Source of the DNA: Rhynchospora pubera | Lineage: Eukaryota; Streptophyta; Magnoliopsida; Poales; Cyperaceae | Reading direction: 5' to 3' | Length of the DNA: 64,000 bases | NCBI GenBank assembly: GCA_028095005.1 | Contig: CM051459.1 | Span: 316,264,513-316,328,512 of the forward strand | Shown: positions 1 to 10,440 of the stretch, one piece after another | How the letters are laid out: the number at the start of each line of letters is the position of its first letter | Numbering within the stretch: the first letter of the stretch is position 1 | Notes under the pieces: generated by a model | Database searches by the model: none | The model's input: the letters and a program-made list of their open reading frames with translations, nothing else | Told to the model about the DNA's origin: nothing | Made by a program: the position numbers and the translations under genes

Positions 1-49
1 TGATATATCTTTATGGTGCATATCACTGATGTATCAATTAATTTTTCAG

Positions 50-171
50 ATGAAAAAAATGCAAAAAAAAAAAGAGAGTAGGAATTCACAAGAGGATGAT
101 GATGTGGAGAGTGGACAAGAAGAGGAGGAAGCTATGGCATCAGATGGTTCATATGAACACCTGTCTACATG
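50..171 (+). CDS. Terminal exon of an unidentified plus-strand gene (partial)
   Basis: A pyrimidine-rich tract ending in CAG at 47-49 is followed by 40 codons open to a TGA at 169-171. The peptide is lysine-rich at its start, then very acidic (runs of Asp and Glu), and ends SYEHLST. The rest of the gene lies upstream of the window, so the family cannot be named. A basic-then-acidic tail is common in nuclear proteins and in some transposase-derived proteins, but that is inference. Because the frame of the missing upstream exon is unknown, the exon itself is moderately supported and the identity is open. Confidence 0.4.
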
Positions 172-378
172 AATATGTTGTTTTTAGCATGTCTGTTTTG
201 ATGACTCTTAAGCTCATTTAGTCATTTTGTATAGATTTGATGACAAGCTCATTCTGTGCAAATCTACATCTGTATTCTATTTGATGACTAGTTTGATATG
301 TTTATTTTATATCTGATGTATGTTTATTTGTGCAATGGATCTGTGCTCACTTTTGAATTAGATATGGATTATTCTTTT

Positions 379-440
379 CTACTGTTAATTATCTTCAGTA
401 CATTCACGATACTGTTAATTATCTTCAGTACATTCACAAT
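379..440. repeat. Short tandem duplication, about 31 bp x 2
   Basis: The phrase starting ACTGTTAATTATCTTCAG and ending with TACATTCAC occurs twice back to back with one base difference. It lies between the convergent ends of the exon at 50-171 and the minus-strand reading frame at 470-661. Confidence 0.8.
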
Positions 441-469
441 CCTTTTAACATAAATTACACATAGATTAA

Positions 470-661
470 TCAAGCAAACAACAATGCTGTCACTAAAACT
501 AATAAAACAACTATTATTAAAACGAGAATTTTTTTCTTCGATTCCATAGCCTTCTTCTTTCTTTCCATAGCATTCTTCTCTTCTTCCAAATTATTCATCG
601 ATTGAAATAAACCTAAAGTGAGATTAAAAGAGTACTTATGTAAATAATCATTCAAGCTCAA
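470..661 (-). CDS. Putative small protein exon with coiled coil and C-terminal membrane anchor
   Basis: On the minus strand 63 codons are open to a stop at 470, directly after a possible acceptor (pyrimidine tract then CACTTAG at 662-663). The peptide has a charged helix (EEEKNAMERKKKAMESKKK), then a hydrophobic stretch of about 18 residues (ILVLIIVVLLVLVTALLFA) at the extreme C-terminus, which is the layout of a tail-anchored protein. Upstream on the same strand, a good donor (CTGA then GTAAGT near 1046) ends a UTR-like pyrimidine-rich exon reaching to about 1280, so the intron would be 664-1046. Plant GRF-zinc-finger proteins often end this way, but no zinc finger is visible here. The family is unknown. 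Confidence 0.35.
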   Translation of the reverse strand: MSLNDYLHKYSFNLTLGLFQSMNNLEEEKNAMERKKKAMESKKKILVLIIVVLLVLVTALLFA

Positions 662-719
662 CTAAGTGAAGCTAAAAAAAAGTAATATACCATTCTGATA
701 GAAAGATCAATCAAAAAGT

Positions 720-925
720 CATCCTAATTTCAAGAAATGCTCCCGCAAGTATTATCAGGCACATAGTTACCATTACTCGAAGTTAACTTAGAAACCGTTT
801 AAACAAGCCCCAGAAAACATATCAAACTGCATTTCTTGTCCTAAAGTGCAATTTTTAATCCCAATCTAGATCCTAACTATGTGCCTGATGCTACTTGCGA
901 GAGCAATTTCAAGTAATTTAGCAAC
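720..925. repeat. Imperfect inverted repeat (MITE-like), arms about 45 bp
   Basis: The left arm (about 727-776, containing GCAAGTATTATCAGGCACAT) is repeated in inverse orientation at about 868-917 (ATGTGCCTGATGCTACTTGC). The arms are separated by about 90 bp. No clear target duplication was found. The element sits in the putative intron of the minus-strand gene at 470-1280. Confidence 0.6.
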
Positions 926-1505
926 ACAATACAAATTTCAATGCAAGCCATCCTAATTTTGCGCCAAGGAGAAATCATCATATACTGCAAAGCAGATCCA
1001 AATGTATATCAGAAATTGATAATCCTAATAACTTGTAGAGAAGACTTACTCAGGATTTTGAATTAGATGGAAGGAGGAGTGCACAGATCGATCCTATCGC
1101 TGACTATTCTTTTGATTCAAATGTTGGTTGTTGATTAAGCAATTTAGGAGGTAGAAGCGGAGAGAGGAGACAGAGGAGGGTCGCCTAGGCGGAGAAAATA
1201 GGTCACTAGGCCAAGAGAGGAGGCAGATCCCGAGGAGAGAGGAGGCAGCGACGGAGAACGCGAAGCTCGTGCTCTTGCGACTTTTGGGTTTTTCCGGAAA
1301 AAGCTCTAATCTACGGGGGGAGAGAGAGACACCAGAATGAGGAGAGACGGAAATTTTTAAAGTACAAACGGAAAATTTTTAAACTAACGGAGAGTTTCGT
1401 GCAATCAGCGCCTCTGTCATGTCCGCTCATCTCAATCTGGTGCACGAACGATCCAAAGACATAGGCGTTCAGTGTACGAGGCGTCAATACTCCAGAGTGT
1501 AGTAT

Positions 1506-1507
<2 letters not shown>

Positions 1508-1545
<38 letters not shown>
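1508..1545. repeat. (TA)n microsatellite, left flank of a MITE
   Basis: Pure alternating AT of about 38 bp that ends exactly where the inverted-repeat element at 1546 starts. A second AT array begins at the element's other end. Confidence 0.9.
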
Positions 1546-1548
<3 letters not shown>

Positions 1549-1931
1549 GTGGGATAAAGTGCCATAGATGGCAATGTCATAGATGCATTTTTTGAGTCAT
1601 TTTTTGAAGATCCGAAATTCAATCGGTCAATCCAAACCGTTCAAATTGATCAACATATTGAAATACCATTGGAGACCAAATTTTATATTTTTTTGGTATT
1701 TATTTTGATATGTTCAAATTGGAGGGTCTGAAATACTCCAATTATAACGTTTTTTTAAAAATATCATAATAAATAGCAAAAAAATTCGAAAAAATGTAAA
1801 ATTTGGTCTCCAAGGATATTTTAATGTGGTGAATAACTTGGATGGTTCAAATTAAGCATTTGAATTTTGAATCTCAAAAAATGACTCTATGGCACGGGAC
1901 CCTCTGTGCCATCTATGGCACATTAGTCATC

Positions 1932-1934
<3 letters not shown>
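1546..1934. mobile_element. Palindromic MITE inserted in (TA)n (Micron-like)
   Basis: The ends are inverted copies. The left begins GAGGTGGGATAAAGTGCCAT; the right, read inversely, begins GAGGATGACTAATGTGCCAT. Matching arms continue inward (GTGCCATAGATGGCA, TTTTTGAGTCATTTTTTGA, GGAGACCAAATTTTATA with their complements). There is no reading frame. It is flanked by AT arrays on both sides, the insertion habit described for rice Micron elements. The family assignment is inference from that habit. Confidence 0.75.

Positions 1935-1968
<34 letters not shown>
1935..1968. repeat. (AT)n microsatellite, right flank of a MITE
   Basis: An alternating AT array of about 34 bp starting at the right terminus of the MITE at 1546-1934. 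Confidence 0.9.
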
Positions 1969-1972
<4 letters not shown>

Positions 1973-2757
1973 TTATTTGGAGATAAAAGAAGAATTAAGC
2001 CCTCTCATCTTTTCATGTTATAATAAGGAATCCCAACTAGATTTTGAATCCGTATTTAAATAAAAATCCTTTTTTTCAATATAATTTTGTGTATTTTATT
2101 TTGGCAAAAAAATTAAAATGCATTAAGTATGACAAATTCAATAAAAAATAATATATTATACCGGTGATTAAATGTAGAAAAATGATTGGAATGAAGTAAT
2201 CAAACTTAATGATACCTTATATATCAGCTAATTAGCCCGTGGAGGACACTTCCGAATGTGGATTGGATTGTTTTGTCTTACAGGAAGTCTTCGTGAAGAA
2301 AGAGAATTAAAAAGAACACAAATTTTCATCACAACCTCTTAGATTATATATATATAACATTCTATCATAATATTGTCTAAATAATAAACGTTAATAAATG
2401 CCAATGAGAAAGGTTTTATTGTCATGACTTTTGGATGCTGCAAATAGTTCCCAACTCATAACTTTTGTCTGTACATTTAAAAAAAAAAAAATCAACAACA
2501 AATCAAGATCATTAATCTTATTTTTCTTTGTATTCAACCACCTATAATCTTTCAATTTTTTGAATTTTTTTTCGCTCGAGATCAATATTCTTTAAAATTA
2601 CATATCATCGTAACATATTAATGTTAGTACACGTATTCATTGGTACATTAATTGCGAACAAAACGATCTCATTAAATTATAGAATTTCAAGTTTAGAATT
2701 TCTATTTGAACTTAATTCAAAATAAAATGCATAGGAAAATAAAATTAAAAATTTCAG

Positions 2758-3062
2758 GCAACTACTTCCTGGCACCCAGACTTGGAAGTTGGAACCCTCA
2801 ATCCTCAAGTTATGGGGTCCGGAATGTAATAAATGAAGTGTGCTCGAAACATGTTGCCCATTTCATGCTATCTGAGAACTCGGAACTGGCCGTAACATAT
2901 CCACAGAATTTGGGTTACAGAGAGGAGTCAGGTTATGTCTGCATTCTCCCCAGTTTGCAAGTCATGAAGAGGCAAGTGCACAAGCTGTATATCATATTCC
3001 CCAATTTCTCCTCCAACATCTCATGTACCTTGCACTACCAGCCCATTCCTCCTAGTTTTTGA
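2758..3062 (+). other. Unrecognised open segment with coding-like composition
   Basis: After a TTTCAG at 2752-2757, 101 codons stay open to a TGA at 3060-3062. Base composition is clearly more GC-rich than the surrounding AT-rich DNA, which suggests present or past coding. I recognise no domain in this frame. The minus strand also reads as broken open stretches with several stops, so the real sense could be the other one, as a pseudogene. The 650 bp upstream (about 2100-2750) shows nothing recognisable. Confidence 0.25.
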
Positions 3063-3173
3063 CCACCAAAAAAAAAAAAAATCAAAGAAATAAAATAACC
3101 CAATTAATAATAGTATGTTTACTATAGGTCTGTAGCAGCGATTATAAAATAAATCATCTAGAAGTGATAATAA

Positions 3174-3202
3174 CTAGCGAATGCATCGCGATCCGCGCGA
3201 TG
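3174..3202 (-). mobile_element. Helitron 3-prime terminus (minus-strand orientation)
   Basis: Read on the minus strand there is a perfect 7-bp hairpin (CATCGCG / CGCGATG, loop CGGAT, positions 3202-3184). Six bases later come the terminal CTAG (3177-3174) and a host T. Hairpin plus CTRR followed by T is the diagnostic Helitron 3-prime end. The element would run toward higher coordinates. I could not locate its 5-prime TC end, so its length and content are unknown. The minus-strand LINE and CPN60 fragments further on may lie inside it. Confidence 0.65.
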
Positions 3203-3640
3203 TATGGTGATTGTATTATTGATTTAGGCGTGTTTTCTGTTTATTTAGTTATTGATGTCTAAACGAATTGGTCCTCGTTAATGTTCGGATAACAACTGGT
3301 TCTGTGTTTTTGTATTATAAATGATGTGAAGTAATTATTTATTAGCAGGAGTTGATAAATGGTGTAATCAATAGAGACCGACCATTCTTGATCAAAGAAC
3401 AATAGAGATACTGATGTAATCAATATTGATATTATGGAAGCATTTTAATTAAAGAGCATCTCATTATGACTTGAAAAAAAAAATTATATCTGTATTCTTA
3501 TATTTGTATGATGGAATTAGCAGACATGTCTAGGTATCAGATGGATGGTCCATGCTATTGAATGTTTGGAGATAGGTGGCCTATGCAAATTTGTACAAAG
3601 GTGCTGCTTTATCTCTAGATATTGAACAGTGAATATAGGA

Positions 3641-4310
3641 TTTTTTTTTTAAAAAAAAAATATCTCCAAAATGGAGTGTACCTGCATTCATTAATGCCAT
3701 AAGCAAAAACAAAAGAAATAAGGTCCATGAGAAAAGCACCTAGAACAGACTTCAAACCTACCCTAATCAAACCAAACGTAAAAGTCAAGTACCATAATCA
3801 AACAAAACAAAGCAAAAGGAGGTTTTAAACTGCTTGAACAGGCCTCATAGCTAGCCAAAAAATAAAAAGTGCCTGAAAGCAAGATAATCAAACGAAGTCT
3901 AATCCAAGATATCCTCGTCATAGGTGGAGTTGTCAGGGGTATCAAAAGTAGCTGCATAGCTTTCTAAGTCTCTGGCAATTCTGAGCTGAGATTCCCAACC
4001 TACGTTTCTTCCTTTCCAGAAGAAATTAAGACTTGGAGCACCAAGATAAATGTTGACTTTAGAGAGCACCATATCGTCATTAAAACAGTGTTTATTCCTG
4101 GCAAGCCACAAATGTCACACGAAAGCAGTTAGAAGACTTGAGAAGGATTTACTATTAGCAATTTAGCATCTAAATTACAACCATAATCCCAAATATCAGA
4201 AATATCAGAAGTTGGAACAGACCAACCAAAGCTGTTATAAATATTGTGGAAATTCCAGAAATCAGAGCTATTCAAATGAATAGCTGAGTACGTGCTGTCA
4301 AGCTTGACAT
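3641..4310 (-). mobile_element. LINE (non-LTR retrotransposon) 3-prime fragment
   Basis: On the minus strand the translation contains HLWLARNKHCFNDD, the W-L-A-R-N motif near the C-terminus of plant L1-type ORF2 proteins, followed by an acidic tail to a stop at 3899. A preceding Trp codon reads TGA and the upstream part is in other frames, so the copy is dead. The 3-prime end is an A-rich tail on the minus strand (T run at about 3641-3650). The copy is strongly 5-prime truncated. Related LINE fragments occur near 11.4-13.3 kb and 44.1/54.1 kb. Confidence 0.65.
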
Positions 4311-4753
4311 TTTAATTAAAAATAGCAAATTCGAACATCTTACTGGAATAGACCAGGATGGAGTGCCAGATTGACTGGCACCAATCTTGACATCTGGCAC
4401 GGCTGTTTTTTTTTTTCCCCTTTCTTTGTTATACTGAGTGGTAACACTGTAACAGCCCTTGTGGGGTAGCATGAACCTTGCCAGGAGCAGTGCTGAATAC
4501 AAACATAATTGCAGACACCATGGATGTTTACATACAACCAATACAGCTGATGTACTGGTATCACCGTCTATGACAGCATGAATGAAACAAATTCTAGTTT
4601 ACAGTAAAGATGATATTTCCACCTATCTCAAGACACATCACAATGGCAGTATGGTAACTCTAGGAACAATTATGGGATACATTAAAGACCAAATTTACAC
4701 ATCAAACAATTGATGTTAATAAAAGAAGACCAACACGAAAGGGAGGAAAAATG

Positions 4754-4863
4754 CTGACCCGGTACGGTCCTTTCCTCTACAGCTACTCTTGCGGCGTGTA
4801 AAGCATCAGTAACCCTTTTATCTTTTCTCTCACCTACCTTTACCTCACTTACTCCACCAACAT
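4754..4863 (-). pseudogene. Chaperonin-60 (CPN60/HSP60) exon fragment
   Basis: On the minus strand about 36 codons read [16 protein letters not shown] then [14 protein letters not shown] and end TVPGQ. This is the conserved GroEL/CPN60 segment near the boundary of the apical/intermediate domain (G-G-x-S-E-x-E-V-G-E-x-K-D-R-V-x-D-A-L-x-A-x-x-A-A-V-E-E-G-I-V-P-G), closest in pattern to mitochondrial HSP60. One extra Lys interrupts K-D-R, and the usual EEGIVPGGG reads EERTVPGQ, so it is no longer a working exon. No other chaperonin segments were found nearby. Flanking splice-like signals (exon-like 4964-4992 with GTAAGT) may belong to the same fragment. It may have been captured by the minus-strand Helitron ending at 3174 (inference). 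Confidence 0.65.
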
Positions 4864-5296
4864 TATAAAAATGGCTGAAGAAATTAAATGCAAATAAGAA
4901 AAAAGAAACAGACCTTAATTGCACAAAATAAAAATCAGTCGGAGGTCTGATGGTCACTTACTCCCTTGCATACAAGTTCGTAAAACCACCCTGCAAAGCA
5001 GAAAAAAAAATGAAAGCCAATATACTAACACAATCAACATTTGCTAAACAAAATAGAGAAAGAAAAATGCAAAATTGCATAAAATAATCAGAAGGGGACG
5101 ACATTAAGGAACAACAGAAGCAATAGACACAAAAAATGGGGAAAAATTGGACTGGAAAAGAAGAAAAGCTGCCGATCTACTAACCCACAAAACCGATGCT
5201 ACGAGTTGAGATCCGAGGCCATGGCGTTTTGCGAGTCAAGAACAACAGCGTAGGGTTCTGCTTCACCCCATCTCGGGGGCCCAGTGTGGAGGCATG

Positions 5297-5321
5297 GCGA
5301 GAGAGAGAGAGAGAGAGGAGT
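5297..5321. repeat. (GA)n purine tract
   Basis: GCGAGAGAGAGAGAGAGAG-type tract in a pyrimidine/purine-asymmetric stretch (5200-5500). On the minus strand it reads as a CT-rich leader such as those found in plant 5-prime UTRs. A minus-strand transcript start in 5200-5450 feeding the CPN60-like exon fragments is possible but not shown. Confidence 0.6.
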
Positions 5322-5899
5322 AGAAAGTCGAACTATCATACTTCTATTCTTCTTCTTCTGGACTCGCGAAGAAGAGAGAGATTGGGGCTCGCCTGATGAA
5401 AAGAGATGGTAGAGAGAGAAAGCGACGGACATATCGAAGAGCGACAGAGATTGAGATCGAGTATCGATCTGACGGACATGATCACCAACTAAAATCAACG
5501 GCCGGATAAATCTCTGCATAAATCTGAAAGTGTACTGTAGAAAAGCTCCCTGGAATTGGAGTATTTCTTGATGATTCAAATGGTGATAAGAGAAGATCAA
5601 TAAGTAAGGCAAAAATGAGGTTGCAAATTGATATTATGTTTGAACCGAGGAGAATGAAAAAAAAAGTTAAAAGAGAAAAAAAATGTGAAATTAAATACTT
5701 TTCTCGATTTGAATGGAAGAAAACTACGAGTAAATATTTTTGCCGCGGGAAATTGTTTATCTTCATTTTTCTCCTTCCGTACAATTTTTTTCCTCCCAAA
5801 TTGGAATAGAACTAGTGGGTATTTGCGCGTTCTATTGTTTTTTAATGCGCTGCCGATTCATTCTTATTTTTCATATTCTTTTGATAAATTTTAGTATCA

Positions 5900-8640
5900 T
5901 ATGATCATTTTTTAACTGAACTTCTTTATTATTTCCTTCATGTGGTCAATGCAAGATAATCGATTATTATAAAATCGGCTGCTATTGTAGCACGGAAGCT
6001 ACTTTAATGATCACCTAATAAATAAATAATGAAGGTTATCAAAATGACCAACTAAATTTTTAGCCTCAATCTTCTTGTCTCCTAAAATCGCATACTAATC
6101 GTTCATAATCAGTGTATGGTAAATTAATTTGCTTTAGGTAATGTTACAAATATCAGTGGAACCAATCTACTATAATTAAATGCTACAAACATTAATGCCA
6201 GTAATAAGCAAGGGCCCTAATTACTCTTGTAGCCATAGAACTTCAAAGACTTTTGATTATATATCATACCAGCAAATTGGTAGGTTTCTTTGTACATAGG
6301 ATGTCCTTGCTATGGACAACTTCAGCCAGCTTATGAGTTCGTTATTCAGAAAAAGTAGTCCTGGTGAGATTTAATTAACTGTATCAGTATTAAAAAAAAG
6401 CAAAAAATAAGTTTTATTTTATTGCTAATTCCTAAACACAAAGCACCAGATGTTATGGACAACATCTGAAGAAGCACCAAATGTTCTTGCTTTTTTTAAG
6501 CAAAAAAATTACAACTGATCTGAAGCAAAAAAAAGGGAAGCAAAAGATAACAGCACAAAAACGGAGAAAGATATCAGCACAAAAGAACAAAGAAGGATAG
6601 CAGCACAAAAACTTACAACTGATCTGAAGAAAGATAGTAGCACAAAGGGAGAAAGCTGTCAGAACAAAGAAAAATAAGACAGATTGAAGTGTCAGCAAAA
6701 GATCACATTATTTTCATTAAATAAAAAGGAAATCAAATTTATATGAGAAGGCAAAAAATATCATGATAACTGACATTTTGATCTTTTTAGTGACTATTCT
6801 CAACTTTGTTTGAATCGGATACAAAACAATTATTTTATTAAATTCCAAAAATGTCCTTTTAACATGTTGGTCGTTGGACATATCTACATGTCAATAAATA
6901 AAAAAATGATATTATTTGAGCAAAGTGATATTCGTAGCTGATTAATCATCCTTTACCAAAATATGTGTATTTTTTTGACAAAATTTGATGCCACGAATAT
7001 TCATCTCCAAGAACACCTTCAACAAATTACAACTAAACTACTGCAGTCTGAAAACTTACTGGCAAACACACCAAGACACCAATAAAATATGAAAGAAGAA
7101 AAATTGAAATTTTTATTGACAAAAGAAGCAGATTGTTTAGGTCAACTTAATTGGCATGTATTCTGAATGTTTCGGGAATTAAAATCATGGTCTCACTAAA
7201 TTATTGATCCAGCCTTAATTTCAATATTTTGATATACAAGTCAACTTGTATTTGTATGCATATTTTTTATGTAATGGGGATAGATTGGAATATTTTTCTT
7301 TTTAATCTAGTTATTGATATTGGGGGAATACATATTTTAGGACATACCTAAGACCCGTAGAATACACACCACAGTGTACTACCTGTACAGTGCATGAGTA
7401 TATCTGTTTTTTCTTTGTCAACCCTGGTTAATGGGTCTTCAGGGTCAAAGGCCTACATTGAGAAGATCAATAATAACTTGTGAACTGTTAAGGAAAGATA
7501 AAACTGACAATTAATTTTTCTTTTTTATTGTCAACAACTAACAAACAACTCAAATAAGTGTAGCAACAAATCATCATTTTGTTGTTTTCGAAATTTTACT
7601 TTAAGAATAATAACACAATTCCTCATTTACTATATAGAAGGGTAAAACTAACCTTACCTCTTGATCAGAGAGTTCAAAGGAAGTGCTTTTAAAACAATCC
7701 ACATTTGGCCTCTCAGCCCCTTCAAAATGTCCAATATACCATTCATACCCTTTTCAAACATAAATTGCAATATAAGAACATTACAAATAATGATACATGA
7801 TTAAAAGGTAAGAGAAAATGTCCACACATGGCAAGCAGCCTTGATATTGTAAACAAAACACTTACCATTGGACAAAGCTAAATCGTGGCTATAAAGGCTT
7901 TATTTGGTGCTGCACTTCACTCTCCACCAAACAACCATATCTGACTGTGAAGGCTAAATTGTGAACCTACAAATCAAGCAAAACTATGAGTAAACTAAAG
8001 GTTACAGATAACAATAGAAATTTGAAGAAGTGAAAAGAAATGTCATAAAATTAGAAATCATAAAAAAAATAAAATCAAAGAGGCCTCAGTCACTCCCTCC
8101 TTGCAATCGATATGTTTTTCTGACACAATTCTCTGAAATTTGAAAGTCAAGAAGCAATAGATCCCCACTTACCTTCTGCTTTCACTCTTCTCTTTTTTAT
8201 CTTTCTTCATGAGTCAGTGAGATAACGTTAGATGTGAAGACATTTACTTCTACAATTTTACATGTGTAGATGTCAAGACATTTACCTCTACAATTTTATA
8301 TGCATAAAAAATATTTTCCACTTTGCATCCTTCATTCACTTACCAAAATTGATCTACCTATACAAAGGGGCAAAGGGTAGGAGCCCACAGGAACTGCTAT
8401 GTCTTAACCTTCTGTACTTAAGGAGACAATTAGCTCTTTAATTCAGAGAAACTCAATAGTACAGAGAGAGCATCCATCCATCCTCATATTTACTACTCTC
8501 ACGCCTTTTATGCTCTTCTGTGATCGCTCTGTCCTATTCCTCTCTCATTTCCTTCCTCTCTGATCTCCTTGTCCTCCTGGCAAAGAGGGGGAGCGGGCAT
8601 GTCAAAACACAATTTTATTGCATAATTAAAAAAAAAGGTC
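5900..8640. other. Mostly AT-rich intergenic stretch without recognised genes
   Basis: No supported gene. Visible structure is limited to an A-rich, purine-biased tract (about 6460-6680) with repeated AGCACAAA words and a 17-bp direct repeat TTACAACTGATCTGAAG at 6509-6525 and 6613-6629. A second structure is a leader-like stretch (about 8330-8650) just upstream of the ERF-like pseudogene. Confidence 0.5.
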
Positions 8641-8651
8641 AAATATTTAAC

Positions 8652-9042
8652 ATGGTACAATCCAAGAAATTCAGAGTCAAGCAACGCCACTGGGGCTCTT
8701 GGGTTTCTAAGGTCATGCACCCTTACTGTAAACATTCATTCCTCCTCTAAATAACAACACATTTTTTGCAGAATTAAATTTTACAAACAAAGAATGATAA
8801 TTTCTGACAAAATGTGGCTTACCAGTTCAATTTATTTTTTAATTATTGATTATAGAAAAATGTGGGTGTGGCTTGGCACATTTGAGACAGCCGAGGATGT
8901 GACACGTGGTTATGTTGAGTTGCTGACGAGTGGCCGTATTGCTAAGACCAACTTCCCTATTTCGAAGACGTCGGAAGAAAGAACATCTACTTCTTCCGCA
9001 ATGCTAAGACCAACTCCACCCAACCCTTATGCTTTTTCCTAA
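8652..9042 (+). pseudogene. SHINE/WIN1-type AP2/ERF transcription factor fragment
   Basis: Exon 1 (8652-8727) starts MVQSKKFRVKQRHWGSWVSK, which is the N-terminus and first strand of the AP2 domain of SHN/WIN1 ERFs (MVQ-x-KKFRGVRQRHWGSWV). After an intron of 127 bp (8728-8854, GTAAAC to ATAG), exon 2 (8856-9042) gives VWLGTFETAEDVTRGY and SGRIAKTNFPI, the second half of the AP2 domain. The intron interrupts the AP2 domain, as in SHN genes. Damage: the Gly of FRG is deleted, a one-base deletion near RHPLL puts exon 1 out of frame with exon 2, A-A-R-A-Y has become VTRGY, and the protein stops shortly after the domain, lacking the SHN middle and C-terminal motifs. SHN factors activate cuticle lipid genes; this copy cannot bind DNA normally. 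Confidence 0.8.
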
Positions 9043-9415
9043 ACAGACATACAAAACAATCAGTTTCAAAAGTTTAAAGACTAAAATTATAAAAGCACAC
9101 ACATAGCTTATGATAATGGGAATTGTATTTTGCATAATAATTAAACCTCTTGCACTTAGACCAGTAGTTCCAAACAAAATTTCTTAGTTACATTTTACCT
9201 CTAACTATTTTGACCGTGCCACAGCTAAATGGATGACCAACATTAAGTTCCAGTATGTAGTTATATTAAAAATAATATAACTAAAGAAAAAGTAAAATGG
9301 TATAGCCTAATTGGGCCAACAGAATTAAAAAATAACATCAATAAAGCCAATTTCTTTAAACCAAGCAATAACAACCAGTATTAGTAAAAAGGATTATCTG
9401 AGGAGATTTAATTTA

Positions 9416-9829
9416 GAGAAAGTTTGATATGCACTATAGTGTATAAGGCATTCCGTGCACCGCGGACTTTTTCGGGAGTATTTTTGTAAATTGACAAATT
9501 TAATTTAACCAATCTAATTTACATATTGAAATCTCATAGAAAACCAAATTTTACAATTTTTTAGATTTTATTACTATTTTTTTCGAATTTTTTAAAACAT
9601 GCCATTTTTGAAAAATTGTAAATAGTACAACATTCCAAAAATGACATGTTTTAAAAATTCGAAAAAAATAGTAATAAAATCTAAAAAATTGTAGATTTTG
9701 GTTTTTTATGAGATTTCAATATGTAGATTAGATTGGTTAAATTAGATTTGTCAATTTACAAAAATATTTCTGAAAAAGTCTGTGGTGCACGGAATACTCT
9801 ATGCACTATGGTGCATATTAAACTTTCTC
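9416..9829. mobile_element. Near-perfect palindromic MITE with 9-bp target duplication (MULE-type)
   Basis: The element begins GAGAAAGTTTGATATGCAC and ends in the inverse sequence. The two arms of about 200 bp mirror each other with few mismatches (for example GTAAATTGACAAATTTAATT on both arms), around a short centre near 9600-9640. A perfect 9-bp direct repeat TTTAATTTA flanks it (9407-9415 and 9830-9838). Nine-base duplications point to Mutator-like transposase. It contains no open frame. A half copy of the same family lies at 31391. Confidence 0.9.
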
Positions 9830-10365
9830 TTTAATTTATGTGAATGCCTTGCATAAAGATGAGACTGTCACCAAAGTACTTATAAAGCACGAAGAATATA
9901 ACTAGAATAGGAATCAGAAATGGTACCATTCCCCAAGTGAGGTCTTCTGATCACACATGTTTCGCAAAACTAAAATGTACCGAGTATGCTGGACACCGGC
10001 ATACAAAATCATATAAGAAGCATTTTATCGATAATATAACTGATTAAAATCTTAGAAAAGTTAACTGACACATTCTGAATTTTCTCAAATGAATTCCCAT
10101 AAGGCACTTTAAAAGACAAAATGGCCCCAACACTTGAGTTGACAAACAACGCTATTTAGATGCAACAAAACAAAATCAGGTCAACTAAGATCAGCATGTA
10201 CAGATAGTGTTGTCTATTTTATTCCCAAATGAACCTTGTCATTTAAAGATGTTATTCCAATGCAGTTTTCTTCTACTTTATCAATTAAAATTTGAATGTA
10301 CAGAGTTCTTCATTCCTTACCAATAGCAGTTAGAAATGCAAATGAGCAAACTTCCATGCCCTATC

Positions 10366-10438
10366 TCATCGAACAATCACCTTGTAGCTTAGCCCCATCA
10401 TCCTCATAGTATCAATGTCTTTCGTCGCAGGCCTTTGA
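10366..10438 (-). CDS. Possible terminal coding exon abutting an LTR
   Basis: On the minus strand 23 codons read QRPATKDIDTMRMMGLSY then KVIVR and stop at 10366-10368. The composition is coding-like, and the frame ends exactly at the LTR boundary at 10441, so the LTR may have cut off the rest. I do not recognise the family. Confidence 0.25.
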
Positions 10439-10440
10439 AC

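Noticed and set aside
5199..5612. 137-aa minus-strand frame
   Set aside because: Dominated by the translation of the CT/GA tract. It looks like leader DNA rather than protein-coding sequence.
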